Origin: Trachythela sp. YZ-2020
Taxonomy: Eukaryota; Cnidaria; Anthozoa; Malacalcyonacea; Clavulariidae
Direction of reading: 5' to 3'
NCBI GenBank assembly: GCA_016169945.1
Contig: JADLSH010000369.1
Location: 4,092,001 to 4,156,000, forward strand
DNA: 64,000 nt
The translations under genes and the position numbers were made by a program. Every line of letters begins with the position of its first letter. Position 1 is the stretch's first letter. This document shows positions 21,311-31,426 of this stretch, one piece after another. Under the pieces are notes generated by a model that saw nothing but the letters and a program-made list of their open reading frames with translations, made no database searches and was not told where the DNA came from.

Positions 21311-21420
21311 TTGTAGATGGAATATTCGAATGAAAATTTACATAGACCTATCCGGAATCGCAGGGCTGCAGGTTCGATGCCTGCCAATTTTTCGCAACTG
21401 CTCCTGGTTAGGTCTAAAAA
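21311..21420. repeat. tRNA-derived SINE fragment
   Basis: Contains a B-box-like GGTTCGATGCC and the tail GCTCCTGGTTAGGTCTAAAA shared with the copy at 22024-22190. An inverted piece of the same tail (GAATATTCGAATGAAAATTT) precedes it, so two copies are probably joined head to head. Confidence 0.6.
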
Positions 21421-21801
21421 TGTATTTCGTCAGGGAGACATAACGCTCAACATAAAAAATGGCTCTTACCAACCATTCATGAAACCTAACGACCGACCTC
21501 ATTGCATTGACTCAAAGTCTAAAAACCGACCATACATAATCCGACAGTTACCAAAGCCGGGCAATAAACCGTAGAATATCACACAGTGGAGACGCATTCA
21601 ACAATGCAAAACCATGCTACGAAGAAGCATTGCGGAGAAGTGGATTTACGTACAGTAGTACAGTACGCGATACAAAACGGAAACAAATACAGGAAACGCA
21701 AAATAATTTGGTACAACTCCCTGGTTGACAAACACTTCCCAAGCGATCACAGGCTGCATAAAATTTTCAACAACACTAACACGCAGTATACATATACTTG
21801 A
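21421..21801 (+). pseudogene. Penelope-like retroelement fragment
   Basis: Plus-strand remnant of the conserved region after the reverse transcriptase of Penelope/Neptune-type elements. It reads GSYQPFMKPNDRPHCIDSKS and YIIRQLPK, then in another frame NAKPCYEEALRRSGF, then YRKRKIIWYN...LVDKHFPSDHRLHKIFN. At least two frame changes and one internal deletion (between WYN and LVDKHF) are seen. The family match comes from remembered features of these proteins and should be checked by a protein search. Confidence 0.7.
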
Positions 21802-22023
21802 TTAATTGTTTCGAGATGTGAGAGTAAGTATAGAACCATTTCTAATACGAGTCATGGCATTTAAATCTAAGTATGGCCAAAGCCAGGCCCGGTGCTACTT
21901 CCGGAATATTAATACACTTACTGGTCTGTTTGTGTGTATACTTACTTGATTGTTTAGTTCGGACAACTTTTGACACAACAGATCCATTTCCACCGTTGGT
22001 GACAGCGTTCACAGTAACATTGT

Positions 22024-22190
22024 ATTCAGAGTAGCTCAGTTGGTTAGAGCGCTGCATCGAAAGCTAAGCGTAGACCGCATGTTCGATTCCTGCGAGAGGA
22101 CCTAAGGTTGCATTGTTCCCTCTGCTCCTGGTTAGGTCTAAAACTGTATATTAAATAAATTTTCGTTCGAATATTCCATCCACAAACACC
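22024..22190 (+). repeat. tRNA-derived SINE
   Basis: The head resembles a tRNA: A box TAGCTCAGTTGGTTAGAGC at 22031 and B box TGTTCGATTCC at 22080. The anticodon arm does not fold into a normal stem, so it is a SINE head and not a functional tRNA gene. The body ends GCTCCTGGTTAGGTCTAAAA...AATATTCCATCC. Confidence 0.7.
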
Positions 22191-22751
22191 ATCAACTGGA
22201 AATATGATAACTCACACCTTAGCTGTGGCTGAAAATAACATGATCCACCCCATTTGGAAGGCTGGAAACATGGTGACCTGCCCCCCTTGTGCTCCGGCCC
22301 AACCCCCCCCCCCTATACTTAATAACTGGTCCCTAAATGTATAAATTATAAATCCAATTGTTCATCTAATGACGCTCTTTCGTTTGTTAGTTTTGTGAAA
22401 GAAATGCATCAAGACTTCGCAGAAGTTGTAGGAGCTTAAACAAAGTACTGCAGTCGAAAGCAGTCAGCCGAAACAAAGTAGTGCGGGCGGGTAAATGGGA
22501 GAAGCTTAAGGTGGCTCCCTACAATTTTTGAAATATGGTAAATTTATTATTTAGATTTATTTTTTTGAAGAACTGTTACTTGTTAGCAGACAAAAATTGT
22601 ACCACATATATTGGACAACATTCTAAGAGTCGGAAATTGTTCACAAAAATGACGTCATTATCGTTGCTATGGTAACAATGACGTTTCAATATGGCCGACA
22701 TTTTAGCTTTTAACGCATTTTACTCGAATTAGTCGAATAAACGCCTGGTTA

Positions 22752-22960
22752 CCCCTATTTTTTATTTTATAAAACATTTTCGTCTAGTACAGTGGATGAT
22801 CTAAACAAGTTTAAAAAAATTCTGTAGAGCCAAATGTTTAAAAAATTAACAAACATGATTTTTCGCTATAAATATTTTTTGGCTCTACAGAATTTTTTTA
22901 AACTTGTTCAAGTAATCTATTTTTCTACAAGAAAACGTTTCATGAAATAAAAAATGGGGG
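22752..22960. mobile_element. 209-bp mariner-like foldback MITE
   Basis: The arms CCCCTATTTTTTATTTTAT and ATGAAATAAAAAATGGGGG, plus an inner pair AACAAGTTTAAAAAAATTCT, form a long hairpin. TA flanks it at 22750-22751 and 22961-22962. The other terminal repeat of the host element lacks it, which confirms the boundaries. Confidence 0.82.
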
Positions 22961-23035
22961 TAACTATGGAATGCCACAGGGGACAAAAGTTGTCGAGAAT
23001 AAATTTTCGACCCGAGATTATATTTTGTTTGTCCA

Positions 23036-23278
23036 GAAATTTTTTTTAGACGCGAGAATTATTTTTTAGACGCGAGAATTATTTTTTAGACGCGAGAATT
23101 ATTTTTTAGACGCGAGAATTATTTTTTAGACGCGAGAATTATTTTTTAGACGTGAGAATTATTATTTTTTAGACGCGAGAATTATTATTTTTTAGAAGCG
23201 AGAATTATTATTTTTTAGAAGCGAGAATTATTTTAGACACGATAATTATTTTTTTAGACGCGAGAATTTTTTCGTCTT
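23036..23278. repeat. 20-bp minisatellite (AGACGCGAGAATTATTTTTT)n
   Basis: About eleven units with length variants in the T run, within the left inverted repeat. The inverted counterpart is at 45915-46140. Confidence 0.95.
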
Positions 23279-24089
23279 TTTTGCGGCACCGTTTTACCGC
23301 ATTTTTGCATTGCTTGCGTTGCTATAATATAAAATGGCGACTGGAAACGAACCCAAAGAGATTTTATCACAAATATTCAGTCGTATATTGGTGAATTGTC
23401 TGATGCTTTAAGTCCATCAACTTCTCAAGGATCGTCAAACCAAGGAAGCAGCATTAGAAAAACAAGTAGTACTGACCAAACAGTGGAAGGAGAAGTTAGT
23501 ATAGTTTTTGGACGACCAGGCAGAGCAGCGAGTACAAGTGCATCTGAAACACTGATATGTACTAAGACTGGATAGTGCATCGTAATACAGAGCCACTCTC
23601 CTCCGCAGAGCCTTTATACGTAAAAAATAAAGGGGCGCTAAGTATGACGGGAAGATGGAAGTTTCGTAAGGCTCTGCCTTATAATGTTTTAAAAATGGCG
23701 CCAAATTACCGTGAGAGATTGGCACTAGTTCTTGCTCGTGAATGATTCAACACGGCTGACACAAAAAGCATTTTGTCATGTCTAAATATTGGTTTAAAGA
23801 CTAACACTAGCATTAAGAAAGTCAAAATATACAATGAAATCATACTATAACTTAAAGTATACAAGCCGTTTTTGAAGAAACCAGTTAGATTTATCAAGCA
23901 TACATCGACATATATATTGATTTTTTTGTTATAAAATAGCTTCAAAATAACGTGAAATTCATTCTACTTACCTTCAAGACTTAAATTATCAAGTGGCAAT
24001 TCCAAATCCTCAACTATAATGTCGTTTTCACCTCGCAATTAGGTCATCCCCGAGAACCGATCAATATCCCTGAGAACCGAACATTATAT

Positions 24090-24606
24090 GCTCTCTCCTC
24101 CGCAGAGGTTATTTATTATATCGTATTTATTATCTTGAAATCTTATATTAAGTTTCTTGTGAGGGGTGCTGTACAAAAATAACGAAGGCGCGGAAAACGG
24201 AAGCGAAGGGAGAATATAACCTCTGCCATATTTCTGTCGGTTTCTTGTACAAAGTGTCGTTTTCTTGTACATAGTGGTTGAACTACTTTATGTAAGTAGA
24301 ATATAATATTTGATATTTTCCCGCGCTTACACTAGGTTACCTTGGTTACTGTACAAAGTACAATGTAAATTACATATGAAAATACAAAATAAGCTATATA
24401 GTTTTTCCATATAAGAATTGACAGAAAATTCTAACCCCCCTGATGCCACCATTTTGGATGAGAAATATGGCAGAGGTTATATTCTCCCTTCGCTTCCGTT
24501 TTCCGCGCTTTCGTTATTTTTGTACAGCACCCCTCACAAGAAACTTAATATAAGATTTCAAGATAATAAATACGATATAATAAATAACCTCTGCGGAGGA
24601 GAGAGC
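24090..24606. mobile_element. 517-bp foldback element in the hAT
   Basis: Nearly perfect 147-bp arms (24090-24233 and 24461-24606) starting GCTCTCTCCTCCGCAGAGG, with the 7-bp duplication ATTATAT at 24083-24089 and 24607-24613. The arms have the same open frame on opposite strands (IRFQDNKYDIINNLCGGES), an artefact of the duplication. Non-coding. Confidence 0.85.
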
Positions 24607-24867
24607 ATTATATGGCAGAGGCTTCTCCTTCTTTTTTCCCCTTCGCCTCCCCCCCCCCATGTCCTCTACTGTCCCTACTTTATCATTATTACCCTCCACC
24701 ACGAAAAATGCCATTATTACTTCCGCTACGAAAACTATATATTTCCTTTGAAAAACTGAAAAAAACAAAGAAGCCTCTGCGGACTGCGGAGGAGAGTGGC
24801 GGCAGCTCTCAAACACGACTCACTTCCGGCTTCAACGCTAAACAATAGATGCACTATCCAGTCTTAG

Positions 24868-25350
24868 CACAGGAGGCCCAGGCTCTATTTGCCCGCGCCC
24901 GCCTGCGACTTCCTTATAACGAGGGAAAGAAGGAAACATTGAGACCAAAATAGCCCAGACTTGGCATATGTTACACGAAACTATCCTCGATTTTTCGCCT
25001 TTAAATGCATTTCTTTCGAGATTAATCGATATCCCCTGCAAGAATGATACCGTACAACTCTCAAAACAATGATGCTTTAATCAAAGAGCTTAAATTCGCT
25101 CTAAAATCCGTGAGGGAATGACAAAATTTGGCAAAAATATATCCGCGTGCCTGGTTTGCTGTTAAAAACCGGAAGTCGTTGAACAAACTCAAAATACAAA
25201 TTCAAAGTTGTCCAATCAGGCGAAAAATCGAGGATAGTTTCGTGTAACATATGCCAAGTCTGGGCTATTTTGGTCTCAATGTTTCCTTCCTTCCCTCGTT
25301 ATAAGGAAGTCGCAGGCGGGCGCGGGCAAATAGAGCCTGGGCCTCCTGTG
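24868..25350. mobile_element. 483-bp foldback element in the hAT end
   Basis: Arms of about 130 bp starting CACAGGAGGCCCAGGCTCTA, with the 7-bp duplication GTCTTAG at 24861-24867 and 25351-25357. It sits inside the right inverted end of the hAT, so it is younger than the hAT. Confidence 0.87.
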
Positions 25351-26135
25351 GTCTTAGTACATATCAGTGATCTGAAACCGTTCAAACGAATGCCCCAGAG
25401 GAGGAATGGTGAGTATACCACAATGCATTGCATCTCATTAATATTCACATTTGCGATTTTCAACAAAGTTAGGTGAAAAATTGTTGAAATATATTGCGAT
25501 TTTTATCCCTAAAGATGTGATTTTTTGGAAGGTATGTTTTAATAATTGTTTTGTATAGGTATCTAATTTAGTTATTTTTGACTTGTTTGGTATAGATATT
25601 TCTTTTTAGTTATGTTAATTACGCATTGTATTTATGCTTTTTCCGGGTCAGAGGGCACGCCACAAAAGTGACCTTCAAACAATGCTGGAGCTAATTAGCT
25701 TTTTTAAACAGAAACGGGGAAAAAATCACGTCATCATATTCAGCAAGTTTTGTTCTTTATATTGGTACTTTAAAACCTTAAATAGCTCCAATAAATCGAG
25801 GAGTAATCGCGGTTTGAAAATGGGGTATTTTTGCTGTATTCTAACGCAGATGGCGGGAATAGACCGCGTTGTGATCATTATGGCGCGAGGGAATCTTGTG
25901 TATGATGCACTATTTTATATTGTATTTAGAAGCATACGCATATATGTTGCTATATATTTTGATACCTGCAATATATATTTAACTGTACTGACTGTATTTT
26001 TCTATTTTATTATAGAATTCGGGAAAAATGGAATCTGACGACAGCGATGTTTATAATATTATTGACATTGTTGATGAGGAAAATGATATTGCCAAGAGGA
26101 CATATATTTCTAAAGGAGATACGCCGGGAAAACCT

Positions 26136-28554
26136 TAGTCCAGGACCTGTATATGAGTTTGTATGCATTTCATTTAGGACAGATAATCTCAACTGTTTTA
26201 GGGCAAGTTGACCATGGCGGTCAACATGGTAATGCTGCCCGAACCCCAATCCGGGGCGAAACATCCGAAACGGACCACACCCAAAAACGACGCTTTCACC
26301 ATGGTGCTATCTACCAAACCATAAAAGCTTTGGCTATTCTGAGGTGCTTATATGGTTCAGAGATAGTGCTTTTATGGGGGGTCATTGGTAAGTGTGAAAT
26401 GCCTAGCACTGATATTTCACAAGAAAATGACCATACAATACTCATGGTCAAACGTCAATTTGTGGCTTACAACTTCAGATAAACAGCATTGGACCTACAT
26501 TACCTTTTTCCCTAAATCTTTTTGATAGAAACATAATTGGTACTTATTTAAGTATATTACCACTGTTTTGGTGTAAAATAGTAAATATTTTGTGACCGAA
26601 ATAATAATTTGAAATGTACCTACCTCCTGCAAATGGACGTATTTGGCCAAATTCGCCACTTTACTCCGCTGTTTATCACCGATACTCGTTGAAATCCTTC
26701 CAAATATGTAAGTCAGTTCAGACATAATGGTATCAAGCACATTTTAAACAAGTTTTAACTAGGTTTCAAGTAGATCCTAGCTGTTTAACCATCGACAAGG
26801 TAAAACCTCAACTTTGTCCAAATTCGGCGCCATTGTGTCATCCCGTGTCGGTTGTCAACAATTCGGCCTCGTTATTCTTCCATTCAAGCCATTTCGATTA
26901 CACTAGTAACAAATTTAACCCTTTATTATGGGTATGAAGATAAAAATATGAATAAAAGATACGAAATGCAGCATTTTACCTCCCTGTAAAATGTTGCTTA
27001 CGAGTCTTTCAAAACATTCCGTACAAATCTCGCGTGGTCAAAGTGACAGGCCGTGACAGGGGGGTGAATGTTTTTCACGAAGATAGAAGAAGGCTGCGTG
27101 TGACAACAGGGAACCCAAGCTGACTTAATTAACTTTAGTTGAATATAGACTAAAAACTGAACTATTAGTGCAAGCTAACTCTAAAATACATCCTAAACTA
27201 TACTGTTATTTACTGAATACTACTTTTTTAAACTAATAACATTTTTTGTCCAAATATATTATATAAAGTTCATATTTTAACGTCAAGTATAAACTGCAAC
27301 TCTGACTTGTATCCTCAGAATGTTACTAATATTATATTAATGAAAATAACTACAGGTATATATTATCAAACATTTATATTATTGGTTAGTAGTGTTGAAC
27401 TTTTTCCTGTTTATACTTTTACAAAACTGAGGACAGAAATGTAGAAAAAATATGTTATTAGTTTAAAAAAGTAGTATTCAGTAAATAACAGTATAGTTTA
27501 GGGCATTTTAGAGTTAGCTTTCACTAATAGTTCAGTTTTTAGTCTATATTCAACTAAAGTTAATTAAGTCAGCTTGGGTTCTGTTGCCACACGCAAGCCT
27601 TCTTCTATCTTCGTGAAAAAATCACCCCCCCTGTCACGGCCTGTCACTTTGCCCACGTGAGATTTGTACGGAATGTTTTGAAAGACTCGTAAGCAACATT
27701 TTACAGGGCGGTAAAATGCTGCATTTCGTATCTTTTAATCATATTTTTATCTTCATACCCATAATAAAGGGTTAAATTTGTTACTAGTGCAATCGAAATG
27801 GCTTGGATCGAAGAATAACGAGGCGGAATTGTTGACAACCGACACGGGATGACACAATGGCGCCGAATTTGGACAAAGTTGAGGTTTTACCTTGTCGATG
27901 GTTAAACAGCTAGGATATACTTGAAACCTAGTTAAAACTTGTTTAAAATGTGCTTGATACCATTATGTCTGAACTGACTTACATATTTGGAAGGATTTCA
28001 ACGAGTATCGGTGATAAACAGCGGAGTAAAGTGGCGAATTTGGCCGAATACGTCCATTTGCAGGAGGTAGGTACATTTCAAATTATTATTTCGGTCACAA
28101 AATATTTACTATTTTACACCAAAACAGTGGTAATATACTTAAATAAGTAACAATTATGTTTCTATCAAAAAGATTTAGGAAAAAAGGTAATGTAGGTCCA
28201 CTGCTGTTTATCTGAAGTTGTAAGCCACAAATTGACGTTTGACCATGAGTATTGTATGGTCATTTTCTTGTGAAATATCAGTGCTAGGCATTTCACACTT
28301 ACCAATGAGCCCCCCTAAAAGCACTATCTCTGAACCATATAAGCACCTCAGAATAGCCAAAGCTTTTATGGTTTGGTAGATAGCACCATGACGAAAGCGT
28401 CGTTTTTGGGTGTGGTCCGTTTCGGACGTTTCGCCCCGGATTGGGGTTCGGGCAGCGTTACCATGTTGACCGTCATGGTCAACTTGCCCTAAAACAGTTG
28501 AGATTATCTGTCCTAAATGAAATGCATACAAACTCATATACAGGTCCTAGACTA
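26136..28554. repeat. Long inverted repeat, 1.1-kb arms with 200-bp spacer
   Basis: 26136-27247 and 27448-28554 are reverse complements with few mismatches, around a spacer of about 200 bp. The same ORFs appear on opposite strands (QVDHGGQHGNAARTPIRG near 26210 and its twin near 28480; MLDTIMSELTYIFGRIST at 26740 and 27950). It lies in what would be an intron of the SANT-like gene. A transcript through it would fold into a hairpin of more than 1 kb. Confidence 0.92.
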
Positions 28555-29124
28555 CCTGTGAACAAGTCACGAAGAGTTGCACGTACGGAGAATTCATCAT
28601 CCAGTCGAGCTTTGTGTCAGAGTCCTGGAATGTCACCAAAGGTAAAAATTATACAAAGGTCTCATTTATAGCACTTGCTGTATATATACAGATAAATATA
28701 AATACAGTGTATCAACTGTTGTTATAGAAAGATATCCAGAAGGAGAAAACTTACTCCTACAAAGAAGTCCCCAGTAAAATTTCATCAATGGACCTTTGAG
28801 GAAGACAAGGCATTTGTTGAGTTCATAGTGATAATTAGCCAAAACAGATCCAAAATATGGAAAAATGTCTGTTGGAGAGTGGCCAGCATTTGGTAAAAAG
28901 AACAGTTTCTGGGACAATGGTGCCAAACATATTAAATGTGGTACTTCTTCCAACATTCTCTTATCAAGTAAGTTAATGCTACTGTTAGATGTCTAATTCA
29001 TTAATATATATATACAGGGATTTCATAATTAGTTCAATATGGACTGTTGTGATAATAAATTAGCAGGCTGTAATGTGGATTTTAAGTTGTCTGTTATTGA
29101 AATTGTTCTAAAATTTGCAGTTGC

Positions 29125-29199
29125 CAGCGGTAAAGCTCATAGTAACCCAGCGGTAAAGCTCATAGTAACCCAGCGGTAAAGCTCAAAGTAACCCAGCGG
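29125..29199. repeat. 23-bp tandem repeat, 3.3 copies
   Basis: Units of CAGCGGTAAAGCTCATAGTA type within the presumed last intron of the SANT-like gene. Confidence 0.9.
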
Positions 29200-29992
29200 C
29201 TGCCGGCTTATTTTGAAAGCCCTTAGTATAAAAAGAGTAAGATCAAGGATGTTTTTAAATATTATTCAATCATAGATGTGATGTTACTTCATTCTTGTGT
29301 TCATGCCTTTTATATAGATTGCCGTCTGCGATCACGAGTAACTGTTGTGTACAGGAAAAAGTTTGCAACATTGGAAGATGCTGAAATCCATTATGGTTTG
29401 ACATTATCTGACAGTTTAGCAGAACTAGTGATTGATAAGAGGCCACCACCACCCTCAGCACCCCCATCACTACCACCCTTGGCACCATTACCACCCTCGG
29501 CACCACCACCACCCTCAGCACCACCACCACCCTCGGCACCCCTACCAACACCACCCTCGGCACCCCTACCAACACCACCCTCTGCACCACCACCAACAAC
29601 AAGTGATGCCCAACCATTACTTATGATTGTTTAAAGGCCTAATTAACGAGCCGTTGTGGCGAGTACATAGATACAGCTTTTGTGATTGGTTGTTGTACTT
29701 GTGACGTCATAAAAACACATACGCATGTATTCACTTACAAGCTCTAGATGTATTCGTTTTATATAACAAATTATATTTGTTTGATATAATAAAAAGGGGA
29801 AAAAACGAATTAGACAGGTAAATAGTTCACTTTCATTTGCAAAATTGAGAACTTGAAATTTTACAAATATCATGGCATGCCCACATAATTTTCACTAATA
29901 ATTATCAGCTTTTATAATCGTGACACAGTTCTGTGCGTCTGGGCTCTGATACTGTATATCACATCTCAACCAATGAAACAGTAGATATACAT

Positions 29993-30060
29993 CATAGACG
30001 GATTTTCTGGCCATGAGTGTGTACCCACAGAAATCCCCCCCCCCAAGAAATTTACAGGAG
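29993..30060. repeat. End fragment of the CATAGACGGATTTTC hAT MITE family
   Basis: CATAGACGGATTTTCTGG followed by a C run, matching the ends of the element at 37426-37823. No second end was found. Confidence 0.5.
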
Positions 30061-30094
30061 TGATGTAATGTGATTGAAATAAAGTTTAATTATG

Positions 30095-30762
30095 TTACAC
30101 CTTTTTGCACACCCCCAGTTTTGTCTTTAACATTGTCTGGTTCAGATTCCACATTAAATTGTAAATCAAGCTTTGCCGATCTGCTTCATGCCAAGACCCA
30201 ACAACAACAAATTTTTCAGCATATAAAATCTTCCTGTTATCATCACCACCATCAAGATCACCATCATTACCATCACCTGTACCAGCACCACCAAGATCAC
30301 CAGCACCATCAAGATCACCAGCACCATCAAGATCACCAACACCATCAAGATCACCATCACCGCCAAGATCACCATCCTCTTCATCAAGACCATCGTCGTC
30401 TTCCCTGGAATCATAAGTCTCCTCTGTTACAGAATCTTCCACATCCAAAGTTTGAGTTAATTCTCTGATTTCCTCCATCTCTCTTTCTCTCATCACATCA
30501 TCATCATTCAACATCCGATGAACTGGAATACCCACCAAGCACACAGGATTTATTGGTTGTAGGGTACAGTTACATCCACTTTCCCCTTGTAAGTTTACTG
30601 GTAACAACACGTTGTCTAACTCTTTGTTAACAGTATCCGGATCTCAAGTTTGAACTGCTTGAGAAGGTGGTGTTGGCAGAATATCAAAATCCCATAAAAT
30701 AACATTATAAAAGACAAGATTTTGTCCTTTTTCATCTCGCCGAGGATCATCGAGGTCCGAGA
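30095..30762 (-). pseudogene. Minus-strand gene of the MULE-like element, last exon
   Basis: After an acceptor CTTGTAG (about 30763) the frame reads FSDLDDPRRDEKGQNLVFYN and WDFDILPTPPSQAVQ. One TGA follows near 30648, then NVLLPVNLQGESGCNCTLQP, a repeat region of (GDLDGA)n coded by an 18-bp tandem repeat (30243-30372), and a C-terminus SWHEADRQSLIYNLMWN ending at 30095. The family is not recognised. It is convergent with the SANT-like gene. It may be the element's transposase or an accessory protein, but I see no DDE triad. Confidence 0.5.
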
Positions 30763-30866
30763 ACTACAAGATATGAGAACAATGTTGGTAGTGTAGTAAA
30801 GACTAAATTGTAGTAAATAGCAACAAAATAAAGCTTCTCTATAAACTTTAGTAACTGGATTCCCAG

Positions 30867-30975
30867 CCATAAAAGTGCATATAAATTTGAAAATAGATAG
30901 CACAAATATATTATTGCCAACGTTGGTTCAAGACGTTGGTTATCTGAGTATGAATCATATACAAGCCCAGAAATC
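30867..30975 (-). pseudogene. Minus-strand gene of the MULE-like element, middle exon (tentative)
   Basis: After an AATTTCAG acceptor the frame reads ISGLVYDSYSDNQRLEPTLA and a hydrophobic stretch IIFVLSIFKFICTFMAG. Acceptor and frame are plausible, but the donor is unclear. Placed here because it lies between the first exon (36091) and the last (30762) on the same strand. Confidence 0.35.
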
Positions 30976-31073
30976 TGAAATTAAAAAGCAAAAACGGGCT
31001 TTGATGAAGGCGAAGCCTGAAAGTCAAAGTGAAAGTAACCTATAATTGCTTTGTTGTTATATAGAGAATATTA

Positions 31074-31203
31074 CATGGTTGCGCGGAAATATGGAATTTA
31101 TTTCGAGTGTTGAAGAGAATATTGCTCACGAGTGAGCGCAGCGAACGAGTGAGCAATATTCTCTTCAACACGAGAAATAAATTCCATATTTCCAAGCAAC
31201 CAT
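31074..31203. repeat. 130-bp foldback hairpin
   Basis: Arms CATGGTTGCGCGGAAATATG and CATATTTCCAAGCAACCATG continue as GAATTTATTTCGAGTGTTGA and its complement, around a 17-base loop with GAGTGAGCGCAGCGAAC. MITE-like. It lies between the minus-strand gene and the copia element. Confidence 0.85.
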
Positions 31204-31426
31204 GTACTATTCTGTTTATTTTATAAACAAATTATAAACAAACGACAATTCATGTAGAAACTCAAAACAAATATGTAAATTTGTTGATTGGCTTGCAAAA
31301 ATGATATTTTCACACGTAAAAATATCGTATTTTTTACGTGTGTTTAAATACGATTTTTCTCAGTGGCATAAAACTCTATATAACACTTATGTTTATATAA
31401 TAAAAGTATTTAATGTGAAAGAAAGA

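Larger units (their letters stand above)
22511..23285. repeat. Left terminal inverted repeat of the IS3EU-like element
   Basis: Pairs with 45915-46449. It contains a CRE palindrome TGACGTCA (22650-22657), the mariner-like MITE (22752-22960) and the minisatellite array. Confidence 0.88.
23550..25369. mobile_element. hAT-type non-autonomous element (1.8 kb) in the HECT exon
   Basis: Inverted ends CACTGATATGTACTAAGACT...AGTCTTAGTACATATCAGTG (the right end read without its nested insertion) and the perfect 8-bp duplication ATCTGAAA (23542-23549, 25370-25377). It has no transposase, and two foldback elements are nested inside it (24090-24606 and 24868-25350). Confidence 0.88.
26024..29634 (+). 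pseudogene. SANT/Myb-like gene of the MULE-like element
   Basis: Four coding blocks on the plus strand. The first starts MESDDSDVYNIIDIVDEEND after an acceptor ATTATAG (26018) and runs into the left palindrome arm. The second, just after the palindrome (28555-28651), ends at a GTAAAA donor. The third (28735-28966) reads KFHQWTFEEDKAFVEFI then, after a frame change, NSFWDNGAKHIK. The fourth (29321-29634; acceptor TATATAG) reads CRLRSRVTVVYRKKF and LEDAEIHYG before a proline/alanine tail. W-x-EE...F, FW...A..I and CR.R match SANT-like transposon proteins that bind DNA. The frame change and the palindrome argue that it is dead. Splice sites are inferred. Confidence 0.6.

Noticed and set aside
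22024..22098. tRNA gene
   Set aside because: A and B boxes are good, but the anticodon arm does not pair properly and the tail matches another SINE copy; treated as a SINE head.
26153..28537. Two near-identical 109-codon proteins on opposite strands
   Set aside because: They are the same sequence in the two arms of the palindrome, without a known domain, and they overlap splice sites of the SANT-like gene.
29432..29626. His-Pro repeat ORF
   Set aside because: Alternative frame of the proline-rich tail of the SANT-like gene; only the Pro-Ala frame continues upstream into conserved sequence.
30070..30468. 132-codon plus-strand ORF rich in His-Gln-Asp
   Set aside because: Antisense of the 18-bp repeat that codes for (GDLDGA)n in the minus-strand gene; the minus frame continues beyond the repeat on both sides with normal composition.
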